Source of the DNA: Halovenus marina
GTDB lineage: Archaea; Halobacteriota; Halobacteria; Halobacteriales; Haloarculaceae
DNA length: 64,000 nt
NCBI RefSeq assembly: GCF_051414115.1
Contig: NZ_JBLKNZ010000001.1
Location: 1,922,001-1,986,000 of the forward strand
Direction: 5' to 3'
The position numbers and the translations under genes were made by a program. A model generated the notes under the pieces. That model searched no databases and was not told where the DNA came from. It worked only from the letters and a program-made list of their open reading frames with translations. Below, in pieces: positions 53,101 through 60,439 of the stretch. Each line of letters starts with the position of its first letter. Within the stretch, counting starts at the first letter, position 1.

Positions 53101-54345
53101 CTCGTAGAGTGGGTGCTCGTCTGTCAACTCCGCGACGCGGTCTGTGACCTCCGCTTTGACAGCCTCGTCGTCGTAGTCGTCGACGACCGTCGCGATGAGG
53201 TCCGCGACCGTTCTGGTCGCATCCTCGTCGAAGCCGCGTGTTGCGAGGCCAGCAGTTCCGGCCCGGATGCCCGACGGGTTGAATGCCGAGCGCGTTTCGC
53301 CCGGAACGGTGTTGGCGTTCAACACGATTCCGACCGATTCGAGCGCCTGCTCGGCGTCCTTGCCCGTCGTGTCGGGGTGCGACTCGCGCAGGTCGACGAG
53401 TACCAGATGGTTGTCGGTGCCGCCTGAGACGAGCGAGAAGCCATGCTCCTGTAGCCGTTCACCGAGCGCCTTCGCGTTGTCGACGACCTGCTGTGCGTAC
53501 GCCTCGAACTCGGGCTGGAGGGCTTCCTTGAACCCGACTGCCTTGCCTGCGATGTTGTGCATCAGCGGGCCGCCCTGTCCGCCGGGGAACACCGCCGAGT
53601 CGATGTCGTCGGCGAACTCGTCGCGACACATGACGATGCCGCCACGCCCCGCACGGATCGTCTTGTGTGTGCTGCCGGTGACGAAATCGGCAATCCCGAC
53701 CGGTGAGGAGTGAACGCCTGCGGCGACGAGTCCGGTGATGTGGGCGATGTCAGCGAGGTGGTACGCATCGACTGTGTCAGCGGCCGCCTGAATCCGCTCG
53801 AAGTCGATGTCGCGGGGGTACGCCGAGTACCCCGAAACGATGATGTCGGGGTCGAACTCCTCAGCGACCGCTGCGAGCGCGTCGTAGTCGATGTAGCCGG
53901 TTTCGGGGTCGACCTGATACTGCTCGACCTCGTAGGTCTGGCCGGTGAAATTCGCGGGGTGACCGTGCGAGAGATGACCGCCGTGTTCCAGTTCCATCGA
54001 GAGGATCTTGTCACCGGGGTCGAGCATGGCGAGATAGACGGCCATGTTCGCCTGCGTGCCCGAGTGAGGCTGGACGTTGACGTGTTCGGCACCCCACAGC
54101 TCCTTCGCGCGCTCGATGGCGAGCGTTTCGACGGTGTCTGCGTGTTCACAGCCAGCGTAGTAGCGTTCACCGGGATACCCCTCGGCGTACTTGTTGGTCA
54201 GCTCGGAGCCCTGTGCTTCGAGAACCGCCTCGCTGACGTGGTTTTCGCTTGCGATCATCGCGAGCGTGTCGTTCTGACGCTCGCGCTCTGCGACCAGCGC
54301 GTCTGCAATTTCCGGGTCGACCGCCCGTACCCGTTCGTAGCTCAT
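53098..54345 (-). CDS. glyA: Serine hydroxymethyltransferase
   Basis: A 415-residue PLP enzyme that interconverts serine and glycine while charging the folate carrier. The PLP lysine is Lys228 in TGSTHKTIRAGRGG. SENHVSEAVLEAQGSELTNKY and GYPGERYYAGC are family signatures near the N-terminus. It supplies one-carbon units used by FolD. A TATA-like region (tagtttctt on the minus strand, near 54377) lies about 35 bases upstream of the ATG. Its stop codon begins repeat copy C. Confidence 0.97.
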   Translation of the reverse strand: MSYERVRAVDPEIADALVAERERQNDTLAMIASENHVSEAVLEAQGSELTNKYAEGYPGERYYAGCEHADTVETLAIERAKELWGAEHVNVQPHSGTQANMAVYLAMLDPGDKILSMELEHGGHLSHGHPANFTGQTYEVEQYQVDPETGYIDYDALAAVAEEFDPDIIVSGYSAYPRDIDFERIQAAADTVDAYHLADIAHITGLVAAGVHSSPVGIADFVTGSTHKTIRAGRGGIVMCRDEFADDIDSAVFPGGQGGPLMHNIAGKAVGFKEALQPEFEAYAQQVVDNAKALGERLQEHGFSLVSGGTDNHLVLVDLRESHPDTTGKDAEQALESVGIVLNANTVPGETRSAFNPSGIRAGTAGLATRGFDEDATRTVADLIATVVDDYDDEAVKAEVTDRVAELTDEHPLYE

Positions 54346-54422
54346 GTGCTAGCTCGGGAGTGGGTCGACAAGAAACTACCTGTCTTCGAAACGGAGTGTG
54401 AACGACTGGCACAGGTGGTTCC

Positions 54423-54433
54423 GAACGCTTATC
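54423..54433 (+). promoter_or_regulatory. Shared promoter-like box of the paired small membrane genes (first copy)
   Basis: gaacgcttatc occurs here and at 54759-54769, each 24-28 bases from its end to the start codon. It probably includes BRE and TATA elements. Confidence 0.5.
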
Positions 54434-54461
54434 CGCCCGATAGACGTTCCTCAGGTACGAG

Positions 54462-54710
54462 ATGAGTGACTCGCGGCCCTGGTTCGAGCGACTGCGCGAG
54501 GAGTACGACGAGTCGGACCTGTTTCTCGTCGCGGGCCTGGCCTCCGTCATCGCCGCCTGGATCCGCATCCCCGAACTCTCCGTGGTCGCCATCTACTGTG
54601 GCTACCGGCTGTACGTCAACTACGACCGGCGGATAAGCGGGGGTATCCTGGTCGTCCTCGGACTTGCCCAACTACTTCGATTGGTCCTCTTTCTCGCGAC
54701 GCAACTCTGA
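54462..54710 (+). CDS. Small two-helix membrane protein, paralogue 1
   Basis: An 82-residue protein with a charged N-terminus (EEYDESDLF) and two hydrophobic segments (about 22-50 and 60-80). It resembles the next gene: both have ESxLFLVAG or ESERFLVAG, then AIYCGYRLY. The two are tandem duplicates. Function is unknown. An 11-base box shared with the second gene lies about 30 bases upstream. Confidence 0.75.
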   Translation: MSDSRPWFERLREEYDESDLFLVAGLASVIAAWIRIPELSVVAIYCGYRLYVNYDRRISGGILVVLGLAQLLRLVLFLATQL

Positions 54711-54758
54711 GCCGTCTTCCAAGTAATTCCTGCACGCGACGCAGTCTGGGATCGTTCA

Positions 54759-54769
54759 GAACGCTTATC
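54759..54769 (+). promoter_or_regulatory. Shared promoter-like box of the paired small membrane genes (second copy)
   Basis: Exact repeat of the 11-base gaacgcttatc at 54423-54433, before the second paralogue. Confidence 0.5.
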
Positions 54770-54793
54770 GCTTCGCCGGACGTGTACGTAACG

Positions 54794-55045
54794 ATGAGTG
54801 ACGAACAGACCCGAGTCGGGGAATTTCTGAGCCGATACGAGGAATCTGAGCGGTTTCTTGTTGCTGGCGCTGTGACGGCAGTTCTCTCGTGGGTTTTCAT
54901 CCCCCTGCTGTTTGGACTGGCCGCCATCTACTGTGGCTACCGTCTGTATAACTGCTCGGACCGAACGATAACGAGCGCCGTGATCGTCTTCATGGGCGCA
55001 TCGGCAGTCATCAACTGGCTGGTGTACATCGTCAACACCATCTAG
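54794..55045 (+). CDS. Small two-helix membrane protein, paralogue 2
   Basis: An 83-residue paralogue of the preceding gene, with ESERFLVAGAVTAVLSW and AIYCGYRLYNCSDRTI. ATG at 54794 (MSDEQ) aligns with the start of the first copy (MSDSR); an ATG four codons earlier is possible. The pair is conserved in layout, which suggests a membrane complex of unknown role. Confidence 0.75.
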   Translation: MSDEQTRVGEFLSRYEESERFLVAGAVTAVLSWVFIPLLFGLAAIYCGYRLYNCSDRTITSAVIVFMGASAVINWLVYIVNTI

Positions 55046-55093
55046 CGCCAGGGAGAGCGTAACACCGATATCGCTGCCACTCTCCCGATTCGT

Positions 55094-55570
55094 ATGGAGA
55101 CGACCCGACACTTCGTGGCCACCGTGTACGTCGTCAACGACGGTGCAACGGCGCTTCACAGGCACGACAAACTCGACATGTGGCTCCCACCGGGCGGACA
55201 CATCGAGCGCGACGAACTCCCCCACGAGGCCGCACAGCGGGAGGTGCGCGAGGAACTCGGCCTCGACGTGAGCCTGCACGCGCCAGTCGGTGACCTCGAA
55301 TCAGACACCGCCCGGTCGATCCCACAGCCACAGCAGTTCCTGCTCGAAGACATCAACGTCGCAGACGGCGAGGTCGGCCACCAGCACATCGACTTCATCT
55401 ACTACGGCCACGCTGAGAGTCGCGACATCGACCCCGCTCCCGGCGAAGCCGACGCCGAGGAATGGGAGTGGTACGCCCCCACCGAGTTGGAGGCAAACGC
55501 TGACCGGTTTCCCGACGATGTAGTCGAAGTCGGCCAGCGCGCCATCGAGGTGGTCGGAGGTGAAAAGTAA
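55094..55570 (+). CDS. Nudix hydrolase
   Basis: A 158-residue hydrolase of nucleoside diphosphate-linked compounds. The Nudix box is perfect: Gly35, Glu41, Arg49, Glu50, Glu53, Glu54 and Gly56 in GGHIERDELPHEAAQREV. The substrate cannot be read from sequence; cleaning up damaged nucleotides or nucleotide sugars is common. It has no close operon partner. Confidence 0.9.
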   Translation: METTRHFVATVYVVNDGATALHRHDKLDMWLPPGGHIERDELPHEAAQREVREELGLDVSLHAPVGDLESDTARSIPQPQQFLLEDINVADGEVGHQHIDFIYYGHAESRDIDPAPGEADAEEWEWYAPTELEANADRFPDDVVEVGQRAIEVVGGEK

Positions 55571-55648
55571 CATCGGTATAATACAAAGCGACGGACTGCT
55601 CGTCCGTCGGCCACAACGTTTAACGGAGGTTCCTTGTAATGCCGATTC

Positions 55649-56077
55649 GTGGAGATAGACACTGATTCACTGACCACAGGACAGAAAGTAGCCGCTGGCG
55701 CTGGCATCGTGACAGCCATCGGTGCAGTCCTTCCGTGGGTCGATGCGGGGATCGTTACTGTCTCAGGACTGGACGGCGACGGCGTTCTCACCATCATCTT
55801 CGGACTCGTCGTCCTCGGACTGGTTCTCGTTCGAGAGTGGGGAACCGTCGAGATGGCGGCGACTGTCGTGCTGGGTCTCATGACGACGCTCATCGCTGGT
55901 AACGTCTACGGTAACCTCGAAGACCAGGCTGCACAGCAGATCCTCGAAGCGCAAGCGGGGATCGGGCTTCATCTGACACTTCTCGGGGGACTGGCGATGC
56001 TGGGCGCTGGCGTGTACGGCTACCTCAAAGAGCGAAACACGTCCACGAGACAGGCGCAAGCCCCTCGGGCGCGGTAA
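55649..56077 (+). CDS. Small four-helix membrane protein of unknown function
   Basis: A 142-residue protein with about four hydrophobic segments (GQKVAAGAGIVTAIGAVLPW, LTIIFGLVVLGLVLV, MAATVVLGLMTTLIAG and LHLTLLGGLAMLGAGVYGYL) and a basic C-terminal tail. The start is GTG at 55649, with a TATA-like gtttaacg about 30 bases upstream. It converges on carB with three bases between stops. I do not recognise a family. Confidence 0.75.
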   Translation: MEIDTDSLTTGQKVAAGAGIVTAIGAVLPWVDAGIVTVSGLDGDGVLTIIFGLVVLGLVLVREWGTVEMAATVVLGLMTTLIAGNVYGNLEDQAAQQILEAQAGIGLHLTLLGGLAMLGAGVYGYLKERNTSTRQAQAPRAR

Positions 56078-56080
56078 CCT

Positions 56081-59000
56081 CTATTCTCGACCCCACGGCA
56101 GGCGGTCGCGGGTCGACTGCCGGCGGCGTTCGATGACCGACTCGGCCCACGAGATGGCGTCGTCGAGCACCTCCGCCGGACTGTCCTCGAACGCGAACTC
56201 CCGGATGTGTTCGACGTCGTCGTCCTCGTGGCCGCCGATCATGTGTGTCGCCTTGCTGTCCCGTTCTTTCGGGACGAGACGCGCGAGAACGTTCTTGTGT
56301 GCCTTCGCCGTCTCGTACTCAGTGAGTCGGCGGGCCGGGTCCCGGTCGATCAGAATCGAGAACTTCGAGAGCATCATGTAGGTGGCGATGTCCTGCTCTC
56401 GGGTGCGTCCCTCGACGCCGGGCAGTTCACTCGCGATACGGGGCTGGTAGCTGTGGTGTTCGAGCGTCTCGGCCACTGCCGCGGCGTCGTCGCTCGCGTC
56501 GCCGACGCGTGAGGTCAACACCAGCACGGACTCGTCGACGGTTTCGAGGACCGTATCGAGCGCGTCGACGAACTCGGCGAGGTCGTCACCGTCCGACTCA
56601 AAGGCGTCCAGATAGCCCGCGTCGGCGATGCCGCGAAGCGTCTCGATCTGTGTGCGCAGATCCTCACGGCCCTTTGGCTGTCCCCAGTACTCCTTGAGTT
56701 TGGGTCTGTCGTCGACCGACTCGACGTCGATCGGTTCGTCCGCGTGGCGGATCGCTTCGAGCGCGGCCTGTGCGCTCTCGATAGTCGAGAAGTACGTGAT
56801 CGTCTCCTCGACACAGGTCTCCAGAATGTCCCGTTCGCGGGAGATGACGAGATCGATTTCGCCCGCAGAGAGTGCCTCGTTGACCGCCTCCGTGCTCTCG
56901 AAGTCGTCGAGTTCCATCACCTCGAAGAAGTCCTCGAAGCCAGCGACGGGCAGGTCGACGATTGCGGTTCCTTCGCGGGGGATGGGCTTGCCGACGCTCA
57001 TCTGCGCTTTGTCGTAGGCCTTGCCGAAGGTGTCCGCCGTGCCCATGACTTCGCCGGTGGATTTCATCTCCGGACCCAGTCGGGGGTCACTGCCCGGCAG
57101 GCGGTCGAAGGGCAAGACGACTTCCTTGACGCTGACCTGTTCGGGGATCTGTTCCTCGTAGTCGAGTTCGTCGAGCGTCGCCCCAGCCATCACCTTCGCG
57201 GCGATTTTCGCTATCGGGACGTCCGTCGCCTTCGAGACGAACGGGACCGTACGCGAGGAGCGCGGGTTCGCCTCCAGCACGAACACCTCGCCGTCACGAA
57301 CTGCGAGTTGGACGTTCAGCAGGCCGACCGTATCGAGTGCCGTCGCGATGTTCTCGACCACTTCGCGCACGCGGCGGTTGACGTCTCGGCCGAGCGAGCG
57401 CGGCGGGATCATACACGCCGAGTCGCCGGAGTGCACACCCGCAGTCTCGACGTGTTCCATCACGCCGCCGATGAGGACGTTCTCGCCGTCCGACACCGCG
57501 TCCACGTCGAGTTCGACCGCGTCCGCGAGGAACTCGTCGACGAGGATCGGCTTGTCGGGCGAGACGCGAACGGCCTCCTCAATGTAGGTTTCGAGGTCGT
57601 CGTCGTTGTAGACGACGTCCATCGCACGCCCGCCGAGCACGTAGGAGGGACGAACGAGCACGGGATAGCCGATGTCGTGTGCGAGTTCGAGCGCCTCCTC
57701 CTTGCTGGTGGCGGTGCCACCCTCTGCCTGCGAGATGGAGAGTTCGTCCATCAACTGGTTGAAACGGTCGCGGTCCTCGGCAAGATCCATCGCGTCGACG
57801 GAGGTGCCGAGGATGTCACAGTCCAGGTCACGGCGGTCGAGTTCGCGTTCGAGCGGACGACCGATGTCGACGCTGGTCTGGCCGCCGAACTGCACCATCA
57901 CGCCGTCGGCCTCGGTGGCCTCGATGACGTCCGCGACCTCCTCTGCCGTGATTGGCTCGAAGAAGAGGCCGTCGGAGGTGTCGTAGTCGGTCGAGACCGT
58001 CTCGGGGTTGTTGTTGACGACGTGGGCTTCGATGCCCATCTCCCGGAGCGCACGGATGGCATGGACCGAACAGTAGTCGAACTCGACGCCCTGTCCGATG
58101 CGGATCGGGCCGCCGCCGACCACGACGACGCTCTCGACATCGCGGTCGATGCGGAGTTCGTCACGGTTGAGCCCCGAAATCGGGTCGCGGGCCGAGTAGT
58201 AGTAGGGTGTCGTGGCGACGAACTCGCCCGCACAGGTGTCGACCAGTTTGAAGTCCCGGTCGGGCGTGGCCGTATCCACGTCGTCGACGGTCGTTCCGCC
58301 GTCGGGGGCGGCCTCGTTTTCGACTTCCTGCTCGTCGTCGAGATGCTCCGGCAGCCACGACGCGTGCGTATCGTGGAACTCCCCACCCGCGAGGGCGGCG
58401 ATCTCCTGGTCGGTGAAGCCCGCGCTTGCCGGTGTCCCGAAGTCACCGTCTGCAGCCGCGTTTGCGGCGTCCGCGACGCGCTTGAACCGTTCGACGTACC
58501 ACTCGCGGATCTCGGTCAACGCGACGATCTCCTCGACGTCGTAGCCACGGTCGAAGGACTCGAACATCGCGTAGGGGCGGTCGGGCGTTGGTCGTTCGAG
58601 ATAGTCTGCTTCGAGTTCCTCGTCGCTGACCTCAGACCAGTCGGCGGCGGGGTCGTACTCCGAGGAGCGGAGCGCCTTCAAGAGCGATTCCTCGAACGTG
58701 CGACCGATCGCCATCGCCTCGCCGGTGGATTTCATCGCTGGACCGAGCTCGAACTCCACGTCGCGGAACTTGTCCTTCGGCCAGCGAGGGATCTTGGTGA
58801 CGATGTAGTCGATGGCTGGCTCGAAGGCCGCCGTCGTCTCGCCGGTAATCTCGTTTTCGATCTCGTGGAGTCGCTTCCCAAGTGCGACCTTCGCGGTGAC
58901 GCGAGCGATGGGGTAGCCGGTCGCCTTCGAGGCGAGCGCAGACGAACGCGACACGCGGGGGTTGACCTCGACGACGCGATACTCGCCGCCCGGCGTGCCG

Positions 59001-59869
59001 TCGTCCTGCCACGCGAACTGGATGTTACAGCCGCCCTGGATGCCGAGTTCGCGGATCACTTCGAGGGCAACGTCTCGCATCTCTTGGTGACCCTCGTCGG
59101 GGATGACCTGTGAGGGCGTGACGACCATGGACTCGCCCGTGTGGATCCCCATCGGGTCGAGGTTCTCCATGTTGCAGATGATGATACAGGAGTCGTCGGC
59201 GTCGCGCATCACCTCGTATTCGAGTTCGATCCAGCCGTCGATCGACTCGGTGATCATCACGCGATTGTCTCGCGAGAGGTTCAGCCCCCGGCGGACGGCC
59301 TCTTTCAGTTCGTCCATCTCGTCGATGACGCCCGACCCCGCTCCACCGAGCGTGTAGGTCGTGCGCATGATGACCGGAAGCCCCCCGACTTTCTCGACTG
59401 CGTCCTCGACCTCGTCGACGTCGTTGATAGTGACCGAACTTGGGACGGGCTGATCGATCGACTCCATGCGCTGTCGGAACTCGTCGCGGTCTTCGGTCGC
59501 GTAGATGGTGTCGAGCGGCGTTCCCATGACCTCGACGTCGTGTTCTTCGAGCACGCCGAGTTCTGCCAGTTCCGCAGTGACGTTCAGCCCCGTCTGTCCG
59601 CCAAGTCCCGCGATGACGCCGTCCGGCTGTTCTTTCCGGATAATCTCGGCGATGGCCTCCGGCGTGATCGGCTCGATGTACACCTCGTCTGCCATGTCCG
59701 GATCGGTCATGATCGTCGCCGGGTTCGAGTTGACGAGTACGACCCGCGCGCCCTCCTCCCGTAGCGCGCGGCAGGCCTGTGCGCCCGAATAGTCGAACTC
59801 GGCTGCCTGTCCGATCTGGATCGGCCCGCTCCCGATGAGCAAAATCGTTCGGTCGTCTCCGTCTGTCAT
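56081..59869 (-). CDS. carB: Carbamoyl-phosphate synthase large chain with C-terminal extension
   Basis: A 1262-residue ATP-grasp enzyme that makes carbamoyl phosphate for pyrimidines and arginine. The first half starts with LLIGSGPIQIGQAAEFDYSG and the second with VVGGGPIRIGQGVEFDYCS near residue 580, the usual internal duplication. An abbreviated MGS-like domain ends near 1050. Bacterial chains stop at about 1070, but here a further 200 residues follow, with a strand-helix pattern (SVLVLTSRVGDASDD, FSILIDRDPARRLTEYE). ATG at 59869 fits the family and a TATA box. carA is not adjacent. Confidence 0.94.
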   Translation of the reverse strand: MTDGDDRTILLIGSGPIQIGQAAEFDYSGAQACRALREEGARVVLVNSNPATIMTDPDMADEVYIEPITPEAIAEIIRKEQPDGVIAGLGGQTGLNVTAELAELGVLEEHDVEVMGTPLDTIYATEDRDEFRQRMESIDQPVPSSVTINDVDEVEDAVEKVGGLPVIMRTTYTLGGAGSGVIDEMDELKEAVRRGLNLSRDNRVMITESIDGWIELEYEVMRDADDSCIIICNMENLDPMGIHTGESMVVTPSQVIPDEGHQEMRDVALEVIRELGIQGGCNIQFAWQDDGTPGGEYRVVEVNPRVSRSSALASKATGYPIARVTAKVALGKRLHEIENEITGETTAAFEPAIDYIVTKIPRWPKDKFRDVEFELGPAMKSTGEAMAIGRTFEESLLKALRSSEYDPAADWSEVSDEELEADYLERPTPDRPYAMFESFDRGYDVEEIVALTEIREWYVERFKRVADAANAAADGDFGTPASAGFTDQEIAALAGGEFHDTHASWLPEHLDDEQEVENEAAPDGGTTVDDVDTATPDRDFKLVDTCAGEFVATTPYYYSARDPISGLNRDELRIDRDVESVVVVGGGPIRIGQGVEFDYCSVHAIRALREMGIEAHVVNNNPETVSTDYDTSDGLFFEPITAEEVADVIEATEADGVMVQFGGQTSVDIGRPLERELDRRDLDCDILGTSVDAMDLAEDRDRFNQLMDELSISQAEGGTATSKEEALELAHDIGYPVLVRPSYVLGGRAMDVVYNDDDLETYIEEAVRVSPDKPILVDEFLADAVELDVDAVSDGENVLIGGVMEHVETAGVHSGDSACMIPPRSLGRDVNRRVREVVENIATALDTVGLLNVQLAVRDGEVFVLEANPRSSRTVPFVSKATDVPIAKIAAKVMAGATLDELDYEEQIPEQVSVKEVVLPFDRLPGSDPRLGPEMKSTGEVMGTADTFGKAYDKAQMSVGKPIPREGTAIVDLPVAGFEDFFEVMELDDFESTEAVNEALSAGEIDLVISRERDILETCVEETITYFSTIESAQAALEAIRHADEPIDVESVDDRPKLKEYWGQPKGREDLRTQIETLRGIADAGYLDAFESDGDDLAEFVDALDTVLETVDESVLVLTSRVGDASDDAAAVAETLEHHSYQPRIASELPGVEGRTREQDIATYMMLSKFSILIDRDPARRLTEYETAKAHKNVLARLVPKERDSKATHMIGGHEDDDVEHIREFAFEDSPAEVLDDAISWAESVIERRRQSTRDRLPWGRE

Positions 59870-60158
59870 TGTCCATGCAGAGTCCACACATCGTAATAAG
59901 CCCGACGAAAGACCAAGACAGGCGAGACCTGTTATCGACTTCCACACACCGCTGTTTCCGGCGGTTCAGCGGGTCTGTCAGCCGGGTACGGAGAGCAGTA
60001 ATTACTGGTCGCACAGCGATGCGGTTTCACGACAGTGTTGAACCATATCGAGACCGCTCACGAAGTGCTGTTGACGGGATCACGAGAGAACAGACAGCCA
60101 GTCTTCACGCACCGAAGAATCGGTCGTCATAGTCCGCAGCCACGAGCGGCGCAACAGA
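59870..60158. other. Intergenic region between carB and the oxidase operon
   Basis: About 290 bases with the carB promoter at its left end. I see no gene, repeat or tRNA in it. Confidence 0.6.
59891..59900 (-). promoter_or_regulatory. TATA-like box of carB
   Basis: The minus strand reads cttattacga, centred about 27 bases before the ATG at 59869, so carB is probably leaderless. Confidence 0.5.
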
Positions 60159-60428
60159 CTAGAGCATCGAGTAGGCCGCACCGGCGGTCAGCGCGACGAC
60201 ACCGATCACGCCAGCGAGCGCGATGTAGGAGACGGCACGCGGTTCCTCTCGCAGGTGCATGTACCAGCCAGCGACGGCAATCGCCTTCAGCGACGATAGC
60301 GCGAGGATGACTACCAAGATTGGCCAGTAGTTGTCTTCCAGCAGCCCCAGTGATTCGACCGCAAACTGGGTTGTGGAGATGACCATCAGTACGCCGAATA
60401 TCGCCGTGTATGTTTTGATTGATGTCAT
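60159..60428 (-). CDS. Cytochrome c oxidase subunit IV-like protein (CoxD)
   Basis: An 89-residue protein with three membrane helices (about 7-25, 34-55 and 67-86), including LSSLKAIAVAGWYMHLREE, which is typical of the prokaryotic subunit IV family. It is the last gene of the oxidase operon and lies 12 bases after the fused subunit I+III gene. It probably stabilises the complex. Confidence 0.85.
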   Translation of the reverse strand: MTSIKTYTAIFGVLMVISTTQFAVESLGLLEDNYWPILVVILALSSLKAIAVAGWYMHLREEPRAVSYIALAGVIGVVALTAGAAYSML

Positions 60429-60439
60429 GTGAGATCACC

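Noticed and set aside
56744..59113. A 789-codon open frame on the strand opposite carB
   Set aside because: It mirrors carB over its whole length. Long antisense frames are expected in high-GC DNA, and the translation has no domain-like pattern.
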